From NCBI RefSeq assembly GCF_000964005.1, contig NZ_JXYP01000010.1, positions 124,001-188,000 of the forward strand: a DNA stretch of 64,000 nucleotides. The letters are read 5' to 3'. Shown here one piece after another: positions 23,619 to 32,660 of this stretch; the first letter of the stretch is position 1, and each line of letters starts with the position of its first letter. The notes under the pieces are model-generated. The model saw nothing but the letters and a program-made list of their open reading frames with translations, was not told where the DNA came from and did no database searches. The position numbers and the translations under genes were made by a program. Source of the DNA: Williamsia herbipolensis (GTDB lineage Bacteria > Actinomycetota > Actinomycetes > Mycobacteriales > Mycobacteriaceae).

Positions 23619-24413
23619 GTGAGCAGCGATCAAACCCCGACGACACCGGCCGGCACGACCGGTCGCCGCCGTCCGACCGCCGCGGCGCGGGGTACCGAGA
23701 CCCGTACCGGACTGGTCCGTCGTGCACGTCGGATGGATCGCACCCTGCAGACGGCGTTCCCGCACGTGTACTGCGAACTCGACTTCACCACCCCGCTGGA
23801 GCTGTCGGTCGCGACGATCCTCTCCGCGCAGTGCACCGACGTCCGCGTCAACCTCACCACCCCGGCGCTGTTCGCCCGCTACCCCGATGCCGCCGCCTAC
23901 GCCGGCGCCGACCGCACCGAACTCGAGGAGATGATCCGCTCGACCGGCTTCTACCGGAACAAGGCGACATCGATCATCGGTCTCGGTCAGGCGTTGCTCG
24001 AACGGTTCGATGGCGAGGTCCCCGGCCGTCTCGAGGACCTGGTGACGTTGCCGGGCTTCGGACGCAAGACCGCGAACGTGGTGCTCGGCAACGCTTTCGG
24101 GATCCCCGGCATCACCGTCGACACCCACTTCGGTCGGCTGGTGCGTCGCTGGAACTGGACCACCGAGACCGATCCGGTGAAGGTCGAGCACGCCGTCGGC
24201 GAGCTGATCGAGCGCAAGAACTGGACCGATCTGTCCCACCGAGTGATCTTCCACGGCCGACGCGTGTGCCACGCCAAGAAGCCGGCCTGCGGCGTGTGCG
24301 TGCTGGCGAAGGACTGCCCGTCGTTCGGTGAGGGACCGACCGAGACCGAGAAGGCCGCGTCGCTGGTCAAGGGACCCGAGACCGCGCATCTGCTCGCCCT
24401 GGCCGGGATCTGA
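23619..24413 (+). CDS. nth: endonuclease III
   Basis: From GTG 23619 this is 264 residues. A TAGTCT -10 box (23606-23611) is 7 nt upstream, so the transcript is leaderless. The helix-hairpin-helix [15 protein letters not shown] contains the catalytic Lys, and [12 protein letters not shown] holds the catalytic Asp. The iron-sulfur loop has the canonical spacing C-X6-C-X2-C-X5-C ([17 protein letters not shown]). It removes oxidised pyrimidines. The N-terminal ~40 residues are polar and poorly conserved. Downstream genes follow closely (tlpA-like, nudix, marP). Confidence 0.95.
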   Translation: MSSDQTPTTPAGTTGRRRPTAAARGTETRTGLVRRARRMDRTLQTAFPHVYCELDFTTPLELSVATILSAQCTDVRVNLTTPALFARYPDAAAYAGADRTELEEMIRSTGFYRNKATSIIGLGQALLERFDGEVPGRLEDLVTLPGFGRKTANVVLGNAFGIPGITVDTHFGRLVRRWNWTTETDPVKVEHAVGELIERKNWTDLSHRVIFHGRRVCHAKKPACGVCVLAKDCPSFGEGPTETEKAASLVKGPETAHLLALAGI

Positions 24414-24421
24414 GACGACCC

Positions 24422-25114
24422 ATGAGATCCGGTCTGCAACGTATCCCTGCGTCCGCTCGATGGTCGATCGCCGCCCTCGTGGTGGTCATCGCGCTGATCG
24501 TGGCCATCTGGCCTCGCGACACCTCGTCGCCCGACGGTGCCCTGAGCGCCGGCACACAGACCACCGCCGGTCCCATCCCCGGGGCGAGTGCGTCGGTGAG
24601 CCCGGGTGACCTCGACGCCGCCCGGGCCCGTGCCGCGCTCGCACCGTGTCCGGCGGGAACCGGTCCGGCGCCGTCGACCTCGGTGCTCGCCGGAGTGACC
24701 GCGCCGTGCCTGGGCGCCGCCGGCGATGTCGACATGGGCGCGGCCACCGCCGGACGACCGCTCCTCGTCAACTTCTGGGCGCCGTGGTGCCTGCCGTGTC
24801 GTCGCGAACTGCCGACCGTCGCCGCGTTCGCCGCCTCGGCGGCGGGCAAGGTCGACGTCCTCGCCGTGCAGGCCAAGGAGGGGTCGGAGAACCCGGTGCT
24901 CGCGCTGGGTCTGCTGAGCGAGATCGACGTGCGGCTGCCGTCGGTGGTCGACACGCAGGCGAAGATCGCCGCGGCCCTGGGCATCCCGCGTGCCTACCCG
25001 GTGTCGGTGCTGGTGCGGGCCGACGGCAGCGTCGCGAAGGTGCTCCCGACGGTGTTCACCGACGAGAAGTCGATCGCCGATGCGGTGAACCGCTACCTGG
25101 GTGTCGCCCTGTGA
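24422..25114 (+). CDS. membrane-anchored thioredoxin-like (TlpA/ResA family) protein
   Basis: This is 230 residues. An N-terminal membrane anchor (about 15-35) is followed by an extracytoplasmic linker and a thioredoxin fold with LLVNFWAPWCLPCRRELPTV (CLPC active site near residue 120) and the cis-Pro motif in IPRAYPVSVLVRADG. It is colinear with M. tuberculosis Rv3673c. It probably reduces or exchanges disulfides in the cell envelope. The start is 8 nt after the nth stop. Confidence 0.92.
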   Translation: MRSGLQRIPASARWSIAALVVVIALIVAIWPRDTSSPDGALSAGTQTTAGPIPGASASVSPGDLDAARARAALAPCPAGTGPAPSTSVLAGVTAPCLGAAGDVDMGAATAGRPLLVNFWAPWCLPCRRELPTVAAFAASAAGKVDVLAVQAKEGSENPVLALGLLSEIDVRLPSVVDTQAKIAAALGIPRAYPVSVLVRADGSVAKVLPTVFTDEKSIADAVNRYLGVAL

Positions 25115-25887
25115 GTCCTCGATCCGCAGACCGTGACCACGCCCCGACCGTCGCGGCCGGACCGCTGGTCGGCACCGACGAGATCCCGGCGTGGCTGCGC
25201 CCCCTCACCGACAACGTCGACGGCGTCACCGACAGCGTGAACAACCGTGGTGGCGACCGGACCCGACTGGTGCAGGCCGCATTCCGGCGCGGGTCGAGGC
25301 CGGCGTCGGTGCTCGTCCTGTTCGGCGGAGCCTTCGACAGCAGGGACGGCCATGCCCCACCCGCCGACGCCGACGTGCTGCTCACCCAGCGCGCGACGAC
25401 CCTGCGCAACCACGCCGGGCAGGTCGCCTTTCCCGGTGGCGCTCGTGATCCCGGTGACGACTACCCGGTGGGCACCGCGCTGCGCGAGGCGCAGGAGGAG
25501 ACCGCCCTCGACCCGGACGAGGTCCGTGTCGTCGCCCGCCTGCAGTCGTTTCCGGTCCCGCCCTCGGGTTTCGACGTGATCCCCGTGATCGCGTGGTCGC
25601 CCGATCCCGGCGCGGTGCGCGCGGTCGATCCCGGCGAGACCGCGCGTGTGGTGCGCGTACCGATCGCCGACATGATCGACCCGGCCCACCGTTTCCAGGT
25701 GCAGCGCTCGGTGATGGGTGGCCGTGTGTACCGGGGGCCGGCGTTCTGGGTCGCGGACATGCTCGTGTGGGGTTTCACCGGCGGTCTGCTCGACGCCATC
25801 TTCGACACCGCGGGATGGACCGTCCCGTGGGACACCGACGACGTGCGTGACCTCGCGGACATGCTCGAGAAGACAGGACAGCGATGA
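25111..25887 (+). CDS. NUDIX hydrolase, CoA pyrophosphatase-like
   Basis: This is 258 residues from GTG 25111, which overlaps the stop of the thioredoxin-like gene (GTGA). The Nudix region reads AFPGGARDPGDD followed by TALREAQEETAL, with the REAxEE metal ligands; LRNHAGQVAFPGG is the CoA pyrophosphatase signature. It corresponds to Rv3672c. It likely cleaves CoA or related dinucleotides. Its stop overlaps the marP start, so translation of the four genes is coupled. Confidence 0.92.
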   Translation: MSPRSADRDHAPTVAAGPLVGTDEIPAWLRPLTDNVDGVTDSVNNRGGDRTRLVQAAFRRGSRPASVLVLFGGAFDSRDGHAPPADADVLLTQRATTLRNHAGQVAFPGGARDPGDDYPVGTALREAQEETALDPDEVRVVARLQSFPVPPSGFDVIPVIAWSPDPGAVRAVDPGETARVVRVPIADMIDPAHRFQVQRSVMGGRVYRGPAFWVADMLVWGFTGGLLDAIFDTAGWTVPWDTDDVRDLADMLEKTGQR

Positions 25888-27080
25888 GCGGTTCGGGTTG
25901 GGTCGATCTCGTGGTGATCGCGATCGCGTTGCTCGCGGCCGCCTCGGGGTTCCGGCAGGGCGCGGTCGCCTCGGCGCTCGCGTTCGTCGGCGTCGTGCTC
26001 GGCGCGATCGCGGGAATCCTGTTGGCGCCGCACCTCATCGACCACATCGACGATCGCCGGTGGCGTCTGGTCGTGGGCGTCGGGCTGCTGGTGGTGCTGG
26101 TCGTCATCGGTGAGGCCTCGGGGATGATCCTCGGCCGCGCCGCCCGCGGTGGAATCCGATCGCTGATGGTGCGTCGCGCCGACAGCGTCATCGGGTCGCT
26201 GCTGCAGGCCGTCGCCGTCCTCATCGCGGCGTGGTTGCTCGCGATCCCGGTGAGCAGTTCGGCCGAACCCACCATCGCCAACGCCGTGCGCGGGTCGAAG
26301 GTGCTCGGGGGCGTCGACGACGTCGCACCCGCGTGGCTCCGGCAGCTCCCCAGTGACTTCAGCTCCCTGCTCGACGACTCGGGGCTGCCCGAGGTCATCG
26401 GACCGTTCGGCCGCACGCCGGTCACCAGCGTGGACCCGCCCGATTCGGGTCTGCTGACGCTGCCGGTCATCGCGCAGGTCCGTCCGAGCGTGGTGAAGAT
26501 CGAGGGCGTGGCCCCCAGCTGCAACCAGGCGCTGGAGGGCAGCGGGTTCGTCGTCTCGGCCGAGCGCGTGATGACCAACGCCCACGTGGTCGCGGGAACG
26601 CGGTCGCTGCGGGTGCAGTCGAACGACGGTGCGCTCGACGCGAAGGTCGTGCTGTTCGACCCCGACAACGACATCGCCATCCTCGACGTCCCCGGCCTCA
26701 CCGCGCCGGCCCTCAGCTTCGCCGACCGCAACGCCTCCACCGGCACCGACGCCATCGCGCTCGGCTACCCCGAGGCCGGTCCGTTCACCGCGAGCGCCGA
26801 ACGCATCCGTGAGGTGGTGAACCTCTCGGGTCCCGACATCTACCGCGCCGGGGAGGTCAAGCGCGAGGTGTACACCGTGCGCGGATCGATCCGTCAGGGC
26901 AACTCCGGTGGTCCGCTGATCGACACCGACGGCCGGGTGCTCGGGGTGGTCTTCGGTGCGGCCGAGGACACCGCGAGCGAGACCGGGTTCGTGCTCACGG
27001 CCGATCAGGTGCAGGCCAACCTGCGTGCGTCGGAGAACCGCACCGCGGCGGTCGACACGCAGTCGTGCGTGCACTCGTAG
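25884..27080 (+). CDS. marP: MarP-type membrane serine protease
   Basis: This is 398 residues. Four N-terminal membrane helices (CvpA-like, to about residue 125) precede a periplasmic chymotrypsin-fold protease with the triad His in MTNAHVVAG, Asp in DNDIAILDVPG and Ser in RQGNSGGPLIDT. A Cys in the protease part (VAPSCNQAL) and one near the C-terminus (TQSCVHS) could form the regulatory disulfide described for M. tuberculosis MarP (Rv3671c), which is needed for acid resistance. It is the last gene of the nth-tlpA-nudix-marP unit. Confidence 0.95.
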   Translation: MSGSGWVDLVVIAIALLAAASGFRQGAVASALAFVGVVLGAIAGILLAPHLIDHIDDRRWRLVVGVGLLVVLVVIGEASGMILGRAARGGIRSLMVRRADSVIGSLLQAVAVLIAAWLLAIPVSSSAEPTIANAVRGSKVLGGVDDVAPAWLRQLPSDFSSLLDDSGLPEVIGPFGRTPVTSVDPPDSGLLTLPVIAQVRPSVVKIEGVAPSCNQALEGSGFVVSAERVMTNAHVVAGTRSLRVQSNDGALDAKVVLFDPDNDIAILDVPGLTAPALSFADRNASTGTDAIALGYPEAGPFTASAERIREVVNLSGPDIYRAGEVKREVYTVRGSIRQGNSGGPLIDTDGRVLGVVFGAAEDTASETGFVLTADQVQANLRASENRTAAVDTQSCVHS

Positions 27081-27086
27081 GTACGG

Positions 27087-28022
27087 CTAGAGCGTGAGGC
27101 GCAGGTGGTGGTCGAGCAGCTCGATCACCCGGTCGGGGTTCTCCTCGTGCGCGTAGTGCCCGCTGCCGTCGATCTCGGCGTAGGTCATCCGCGACGCGAA
27201 ATACCTGCTGGCCGATAGGGTCTCGGCGTGGATGTACCGGTCGTCGCGACCGCGGGCGGCGAGCACCGGGATGTTGAGGCGTCGGTTCATGAGCCGCATG
27301 AACTTGGCGCCGTCGCGACGGAACTGCGACCGGAACGCCCAGCGGCGGTACTCCAGGCTGCAGAACGCGACACCCGGTATCTGCACCGCGGATCGGTTGC
27401 GGCGCATCATCTCGGCGAACTCGTCGGTGCGTGCGAACGCGGGCGTGGTGCGTTCGGTGAACATGGTCTCGATGAAGGCCCCGTCGTCGCGGGTCAACGT
27501 CTTCTCCGCGGTGCGGGGCAACTGGTTGCCGAGGAACTCGCCCATGAACGCCGACCGCTGAGGGCCGTTGCGCAGCACCGCATGCCGGAGGGCGCGCGGA
27601 TGGGGCGAGCCGATCACCGCGATCGACGTGACGGCCCGCGGATGCAGGGTCGCGGTGGCCCAGGCGACGAGTCCGCCGTCGGCGTGGCCGACCAGCGCGG
27701 CCTCGGTGTGGCCGAGCGCCCGCACGAGGGCATTGGTGTCGCCGGCCAGGGTCCACCCGTCGTAGCCGCGCGGAGGTTTGTCGGTGTCGCCGTAGCCGCG
27801 GAGATCGAGCGCGACCGCCCGGAACCCGGCGGCGTCGAGGGCGGTCAGCTGGTGTCGCCAGCTCCACCAGAACTCCCCGAACCCGTGCAGCAGGAGCACC
27901 AGCGGCCGATCGGCCTGCCCGGGGCCACACTCGACGGCGTGGAACCGGATGCCGTTGGCCCGCACGTCCAGGTCGACCCATGGGCCGTCGATCCGCGCGG
28001 TCGACGGGTCGGGAGCGGTCAC
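27087..28022 (-). CDS. alpha/beta hydrolase, epoxide hydrolase EphE-like
   Basis: This is 311 residues. The oxyanion motif is LLHGFGEFWWSWRHQL, followed by DLRGYGDTDKPP. The nucleophile elbow reads VGHADGGLVAW with Asp in the nucleophile position, as in epoxide hydrolases and haloalkane dehalogenases. The catalytic His lies in GSGHYAHEENP. It matches the position of M. tuberculosis EphE (Rv3670). It could open epoxides of lipid or xenobiotic origin. The holin-like gene precedes it on the same strand with a gap of about 50 nt. Confidence 0.87.
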   Translation of the reverse strand: MTAPDPSTARIDGPWVDLDVRANGIRFHAVECGPGQADRPLVLLLHGFGEFWWSWRHQLTALDAAGFRAVALDLRGYGDTDKPPRGYDGWTLAGDTNALVRALGHTEAALVGHADGGLVAWATATLHPRAVTSIAVIGSPHPRALRHAVLRNGPQRSAFMGEFLGNQLPRTAEKTLTRDDGAFIETMFTERTTPAFARTDEFAEMMRRNRSAVQIPGVAFCSLEYRRWAFRSQFRRDGAKFMRLMNRRLNIPVLAARGRDDRYIHAETLSASRYFASRMTYAEIDGSGHYAHEENPDRVIELLDHHLRLTL

Positions 28023-28073
28023 CGGTGGCTCGGAATCGGTCGGCTGGGGGTCGGTCGGCTCGGGATCGTCAGA

Positions 28074-28574
28074 TCAGCGGCGCGGGGCGGCGCCGATGCC
28101 GCCGGGGAGATCCACCGGCGCACCTTTGTCGCCACCGGGCAACACGCTCGGGAGCGCCTTGGCCGAGTCGATGGTCTTCTTCGGGGCCCGCACCCGCTTG
28201 AACACGATGAAGCCGACCACGCCGACCACGATCGCGACCACCAGGAGGATCAGGAACACGATCCCGAAGGCGGCCCAGCGGGGGAGCCACTCGTCGAGGA
28301 GTTCGGCGAGGAAGAAGAAAAAGAAGAAGCTGGAGTAGAGCGCGACGACGGCGGCGACGATGAACAGCCCCGCGCCGATCGCGCCCTTCTTGACCTCGCC
28401 GATGATCTCGGTCTTGGCCAGCTCGACCTCGGCGCGCACCAGCGTCGACATGTGCGAGGTCGCGTCCTTCACCAGGCCGCCGATGGACTGCTCGGCCGGG
28501 TTGTGCGGATCGCTCAGCGGTATCGAGGAGACGTTTCTGCCGACGTGATCGGATGCACGGTCGTCCAGGCTCAC
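28074..28574 (-). CDS. phage holin-like membrane protein (Rv3669 type)
   Basis: This 166-residue protein has an N-terminal amphipathic segment IGGLVKDATSHMSTLVRAEVELAKTE. Two membrane helices follow (about 65-90, containing a run of phenylalanines, and 100-125), then a polar tail ending in a Gly/Pro-rich stretch. This is the Actinobacteria holin-X/putative holin superfamily III layout. The name is by resemblance; these proteins are not known to lyse cells. It is colinear with Rv3669. Confidence 0.82.
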   Translation of the reverse strand: MSLDDRASDHVGRNVSSIPLSDPHNPAEQSIGGLVKDATSHMSTLVRAEVELAKTEIIGEVKKGAIGAGLFIVAAVVALYSSFFFFFFLAELLDEWLPRWAAFGIVFLILLVVAIVVGVVGFIVFKRVRAPKKTIDSAKALPSVLPGGDKGAPVDLPGGIGAAPRR

Positions 28575-28690
28575 AGCTGTTCCTCCATTGCGGGTCGGGC
28601 TACGGCCTCATCGTGCCATGTCCCTCATCGTGTCATGCAGCTGTGGTGTTCGGCGGCGGCGGACCGTTCACGGCGTCCCGCCGCCGGCCC

Positions 28691-29800
28691 TCACGCGTTC
28701 GCCCCCGTGAAGGAGCGGACGACGGAGGCGGCGGGCTTGGCGACCCACGCGTCGGTGTAGACGCCGAACGTGCTCTCCGCATCGGTGGTGTCGGCGGAGT
28801 TGCGGTCGACGAGGGTGTAGATGAACGCCGGCCCCGCATACGACAGGGTGCGCCAGGTGGTCACGAAGTCGTTGATGAAGTCGGCCTGCTGGGCCGCGCT
28901 GACCTGCATCGTGGACAGTCCGTATTCGGTGGCCCAGATCTTCTTCGCCGAGTCGCCGTGGGAGACCATCAGGCTGCGGATGTCGTTGACCTGGTTCAAC
29001 GGTGAGTTCGCGAGGGTCGCGCCCTGGGAGAACTTCGTGGAGTTCTGATACGGGTGGAACGACAGGGCGTCGAACGTGCCCGTGGCGCCCGCGGCGTACA
29101 TCTGCGAGACGAAGTCGACCGGGTTCAGGGTGTAGCCGCCCCAGGTGACCACCGAGCCCAGCACTCCGCCGATGACGACGGCCGAGGGGTTCGCCGCCTT
29201 GATCTTCGGGTAGGCGGCGGCGAGGAGCTTGGTGTACCCGACGGGGTCGGGCGCAGGGGCGTAGCTGATGGCGCCGTTCGGCTCGTTCCAGACCTCGTAG
29301 GCGGAGATCGCCGAGGAGTAGCGCGATGCGAGCGTGCCCATGAAGGCGCCGAGATCGGCGGGGGCGGTGGGCGGCTGATAGACGCTGGTGTTCGCGGGGC
29401 GAGCCCAGGTGGGCGTCGTGGTGACGACGGCGAGCACCCCCATCCCGCGTGCCGCGGCGGCGTTGATCATGTTGTCGACGCCTCCCCACGTGTACTGGCC
29501 CTTGGTGGTCTCGACAGACGCCCACGGGACCACGAGTCGGACGTTGCGGACCCCCAGTGCGGCGGTCTCGTCGAGATGCTTGGCCACCGCGGTCGGGTCG
29601 TTGTAGGAGAAGTAGAGATCGCTGTCGGCGATGCCGAGGGTCGTCGACGCGGCGGTGACGGTCGCGGTGTTCGTGATGACCGCCGGGGGATGAATGGTCG
29701 CCGATCCGAAGGCCATCACCCCGAGACCGAGTACCGCGATCAGTGCGATCGACAATGATCGAACAGTGTCGCGAAGAGAGACTTGTCGCGCGATTCGCAT
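28691..29800 (-). CDS. secreted cellulase-like glycoside hydrolase
   Basis: This is 369 residues. An N-terminal signal or anchor (about 15-35) is followed by a TIM-barrel hydrolase. The acid/base Glu is in ISAYEVWNEPNGA (about residue 173) and the nucleophile Glu in KKIWATEYGLST (about 281). The pattern fits clan A glycosidases such as GH5 or GH39. The substrate may be a cell-wall or extracellular glucan/xylan. A 390-bp AT-richer spacer precedes it. It does not belong to the mycobacterial backbone here. Confidence 0.85.
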   Translation of the reverse strand: MRIARQVSLRDTVRSLSIALIAVLGLGVMAFGSATIHPPAVITNTATVTAASTTLGIADSDLYFSYNDPTAVAKHLDETAALGVRNVRLVVPWASVETTKGQYTWGGVDNMINAAAARGMGVLAVVTTTPTWARPANTSVYQPPTAPADLGAFMGTLASRYSSAISAYEVWNEPNGAISYAPAPDPVGYTKLLAAAYPKIKAANPSAVVIGGVLGSVVTWGGYTLNPVDFVSQMYAAGATGTFDALSFHPYQNSTKFSQGATLANSPLNQVNDIRSLMVSHGDSAKKIWATEYGLSTMQVSAAQQADFINDFVTTWRTLSYAGPAFIYTLVDRNSADTTDAESTFGVYTDAWVAKPAASVVRSFTGANA

Positions 29801-30192
29801 TTCTGGACTCCATTCCGGTGAACCCCCCGGAAGAATTCAAGTCAAACAAATCGCTGTGGCGAAAAGAAAGTGGTCCCGCCGAATTACATGCGTGTCATGC
29901 AGGTTATTCCGCGTGAAATGACAAGAATTTTGTACAGAATCAACCATCGTTGTTTCGGCATAACGCCAGATCAGAGGCGCGTAAGACGCGAACGCGAGAC
30001 CGATATTCACCACAGTAAATGTGCGATACATAAACTTCTGAAATGGTGTCCGATTTCTTCCCGAAAGCCCCTACCGCTGTCGGATTCCAATCATCGCTAT
30101 CGAATTCGGGAGACAGAACGAATGATCATTCATTCTGTGGTCAGGTCCGGTACGGACATGTCCGGACCCGGGCTCTCGCCGTCGGGTGCTGT
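29801..30192. other. AT-richer intergenic spacer
   Basis: This 392-bp stretch between the glycoside hydrolase start and the XRE-cupin stop is visibly poorer in G+C than its surroundings. I see no convincing gene. A 64-codon frame on the minus strand (29837-30031) with a hydrophobic N-terminus lacks support. The notable element is the palindrome at 30114-30137. Confidence 0.6.
30114..30137. promoter_or_regulatory. 24-bp palindrome containing CAGAACGAA
   Basis: Arms CAGAACGAATGA and TCATTCATTCTG are complementary except at one position per arm. The half-site CAGAACGAA recurs at 30782 in the promoter region of the XRE regulator, suggesting a shared binding protein. Confidence 0.45.
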
Positions 30193-30723
30193 TCAGCTCC
30201 GCCCCGGCAGTCGCGGCGTGCGGATCACGACGACGGCCTCGGCGGGGCCGCGGGTGGCGTACCGGTGCGGGGTGTCGCTGCGCCAGGAGTGCGATTCGCC
30301 GGGGCCGAGGCGCGTGGTGTTCTCGAGGGGGCCGACCAGGAGATCTCCCGCGACCACGGTGAGGTGTTCGGTCACTCCGGTGACGTGGCCGGGTGAGGTG
30401 TGGTCGGCGTCGGCGGCGAACTCGAGCCGGAACACCTCGACGGCCGCGTCGACGAGTTCGCGGACGTCGAGGGTCACCGACGTCATGCCACCGCTCGCGG
30501 TGCGGATCGACGCCGCCGTCAACGCGGTCATCGGTACGCCGAGTGGTGTGCACAGTGCGTACAGCGTCTCGATGGTCGGATTGCGCCGCCCCGCCTCGAG
30601 GTCGGACAGCGAGCTCTTTCCCACCCCGGACCGTCGGGCCAGCTCCGACAGACTCAGCCCGGCGCGTCCACGGAGCTCGCGCACGCGCTCACCCACCGTG
30701 GCCGAGATCGATGTCGGGTCCAT
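30193..30723 (-). CDS. XRE-family regulator with C-terminal cupin domain
   Basis: This 176-residue protein has a helix-turn-helix at about residues 10-65 (LSLSELARRSGVGKSSLSDLEAGRRNPTIETL) and a cupin sensor domain (about 85-170) with LGPGESHSWRSDTPHRYAT. A TAGAGT -10 box (30732-30737, minus strand) is 8 nt upstream, so it is leaderless. It is divergent from benE with 86 bp between, the typical arrangement for a local repressor of a transporter. Confidence 0.9.
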   Translation of the reverse strand: MDPTSISATVGERVRELRGRAGLSLSELARRSGVGKSSLSDLEAGRRNPTIETLYALCTPLGVPMTALTAASIRTASGGMTSVTLDVRELVDAAVEVFRLEFAADADHTSPGHVTGVTEHLTVVAGDLLVGPLENTTRLGPGESHSWRSDTPHRYATRGPAEAVVVIRTPRLPGRS

Positions 30724-30765
30724 GGATCTCGACTCTAGGTGCCCGTGGCGCTATCGTTCCGTCAA

Positions 30766-30788
30766 CAGAACGTTCTTTTTGCAGAACG
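30766..30788. promoter_or_regulatory. CAGAACG direct repeat, candidate XRE operator
   Basis: Two copies of CAGAACG begin at 30766 and 30782 (16-nt periodicity). The first is part of the palindrome AGAACGTTCT (30767-30776). They lie in the 86-bp divergent promoter between the XRE-cupin and benE genes. Confidence 0.5.
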
Positions 30789-30809
30789 AAGGCCCCGACG
30801 GGAGCATCG

Positions 30810-32024
30810 ATGCAGCGGGTGAGTCTGTCCGTGCCGATCGGCGCGGGCGTCGTGTGTGCGGTCGTCGGGTTCACCAGTTCCTTCGCGGTGGTGCTCACGG
30901 GGTTGCGCGCGGTGGGCGCGAGTCCGGCCCAGGCGGCGTCGGGACTCCTCGCGGCCTGTGTCCTGCAGGGCCTGGGGATGCTGGCCCTGGCGATCCGGTT
31001 CCGGATGCCCATCACGCTGGCGTGGTCGACACCCGGCGCGGCCCTGATCGCCTCGACCGGCGTCGTCGAGGGAGGGTGGCCCGCCGCGGTCGGGGCATTC
31101 GTGGTCACCGGTGTGCTCATCGTCGCGACCGGTCTGTGGTCGGGGCTGTCGCGACTCATCGCACTCATCCCGGCCGCGGTGGCCCAGGCGATGCTGGCCG
31201 GGGTGCTGCTCCCGTTGTGCCTCGCGCCGGTGACGGCCCTGTCGCACCACCCGTGGGCGATCGCGCCCATCCTGCTGGCGTGGGTGGTGCTGGTGCGGTT
31301 CTCACCCCGGTGGGCGGTGCCCGGCGCGTTCGCCGTCGCCGTGGTGGTGATCGTCGTCGACCTCGTCCGCTCCGAGGCGTCGATCGGCAGCGACCAGTTG
31401 CTGCCGCAGGTGGTGTGGACGACACCGCACCTCACGGTCGCGGCGGTGACCGGTATCGCGCTGCCGCTCTACATCGTGACCATGGCGGCGCAGAACATCC
31501 CCGGCGTCGCGGTGATGCGGACCTTCGACTACGAGGTGCCGTGGCGGCCGTCGATGGGTGTCACCGGCCTCACGACCGTGGTCGGTGCGGGTTTCGGCGT
31601 CCATGCGCTGAACCTCGCGGCCATCAGCGCCGCGCTCGCCGCATCTCCCGACGCCGATCCCGACCGCAACCGTCGATGGGTGGCCGCGGTGTCGGCCGGG
31701 GTGGCCTACCTGGTGATCGGTGCGGGCTCGGCGGCCGTCGCGACGCTGGTGGTGCTGGCCCCCGAGGGCACCATCCAGGCGGTCGCCGGTGTCGCGTTGC
31801 TCGCACCTCTGGCCGGTGCTCTGTCAGCGGCGGCCGGTGCCCCGGGTGACGGGGGACAACGGACCGCCGCCGTGGCGACGTTCGTCGTCGCCGCATCGGG
31901 AACGGCGTTCGCCGGTATCGGGTCGGCCTTCTGGGCGCTGCTCGTCGGCATCGGGGTCCACCTGCTGCTGCGGCCGCGACACGCGAACCGGCGGGAAGAG
32001 GTCAGCTCTCCAGACGCGCCCTGA
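30810..32024 (+). CDS. benE: BenE-family benzoate/anion transporter
   Basis: From ATG 30810 (GGGAG 4 nt upstream) this is 404 residues with 11-12 membrane helices. The family features are GFTSSFAVVLTGLRAVGASPAQAASGL near the N-terminus, WSTPGAALI and YIVTMAAQNIPGVAVMRTFDYEVP. BenE proteins are proton symporters for benzoate, though many actinobacterial copies have no catabolic genes nearby and none is seen here. Regulated probably by the divergent XRE-cupin protein. Its 3' end overlaps the convergent PNPOx-like gene by 23 nt. Confidence 0.9.
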   Translation: MQRVSLSVPIGAGVVCAVVGFTSSFAVVLTGLRAVGASPAQAASGLLAACVLQGLGMLALAIRFRMPITLAWSTPGAALIASTGVVEGGWPAAVGAFVVTGVLIVATGLWSGLSRLIALIPAAVAQAMLAGVLLPLCLAPVTALSHHPWAIAPILLAWVVLVRFSPRWAVPGAFAVAVVVIVVDLVRSEASIGSDQLLPQVVWTTPHLTVAAVTGIALPLYIVTMAAQNIPGVAVMRTFDYEVPWRPSMGVTGLTTVVGAGFGVHALNLAAISAALAASPDADPDRNRRWVAAVSAGVAYLVIGAGSAAVATLVVLAPEGTIQAVAGVALLAPLAGALSAAAGAPGDGGQRTAAVATFVVAASGTAFAGIGSAFWALLVGIGVHLLLRPRHANRREEVSSPDAP

Positions 32025-32637
32025 GGGAGTCGATCTCCTCCTGCATCGCCCGAAGCTGTTCGGCGTGGGCGACGTTGAGCTCCTTGACGTACTCGCGGTC
32101 GTACTGCGGGACGATGCTGCGGGAGCAGTTCCAGTCGAAGGCCTCGATGTCGATGACGATCGACCGCTCGCTGCGCGCCGTCATCCGGCCGTCGGCCACG
32201 GTCATCAGCGTGGCGTGCAGATCCGGGTCGGCGGCGGCGTCGATCACCTGGGCGCGCCCGTACAGCTTCAGCCGGGTGCGCATCGGGAAGTCGGCGACGA
32301 AGATCGCCACGCGGCCGTCGGTGTCGATGTTCGCCAACGACGTGAACTGCGAGTTGCCGTGGTGATCGGCGAAACCGAAACGCGAGCCACCCAGGTGGTG
32401 GATGAAACCGCGGGGCCCGCTGCGGTACTGCACATAGGGCCACCCGGTCTCGGCGACCGTTCCGAGGTGGATCTGGAACGCGTCGGTCAGCATCGCTATC
32501 TCGCGGCCGGAGAGTTCCGGCGGCCCGTCGTCGCCACGCTCCATCTCCGAGCCGTAGGCGGTGTAGCTGCCCGTCGCGCGCTGTCGGGCGAGGGTGCGGG
32601 GCCCGAAGACGAGGTGGTGGTAGTGGTTGTTCGGCAC
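32002..32637 (-). CDS. pyridoxamine 5'-phosphate oxidase-family flavoprotein
   Basis: This is 211 residues with a split-barrel FMN-binding fold: FQIHLGTVAETGWPYVQYRSGPRGFIHHL, FADHHGNSQFTSLANIDTDGRVAIFVADFPMRTRLKLYGRAQV. A coiled C-terminal tail (YVKELNVAHAEQLRAMQEEIDSLRARLES) is added. The YQSR/WP motif and downstream G-F-DH pattern fit the PNPOx-like family that reduces or oxidises varied substrates rather than PdxH itself. It stands alone, with the SRPBCC gene divergent 23 nt away. Confidence 0.85.
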   Translation of the reverse strand: MPNNHYHHLVFGPRTLARQRATGSYTAYGSEMERGDDGPPELSGREIAMLTDAFQIHLGTVAETGWPYVQYRSGPRGFIHHLGGSRFGFADHHGNSQFTSLANIDTDGRVAIFVADFPMRTRLKLYGRAQVIDAAADPDLHATLMTVADGRMTARSERSIVIDIEAFDWNCSRSIVPQYDREYVKELNVAHAEQLRAMQEEIDSLRARLES

Positions 32638-32660
32638 ACCGCTGAGGTTAGGCTCGCCCG

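Noticed and set aside
28074-28574. Holin-like gene as evidence for a prophage
   Set aside because: It belongs to the conserved actinobacterial backbone (Rv3669 position) and no phage genes surround it.
29837-30031. 64-codon frame with a hydrophobic start in the AT-richer spacer
   Set aside because: No ribosome-binding site, no homology I can recognise, and a short length that is expected by chance in lower-GC DNA.
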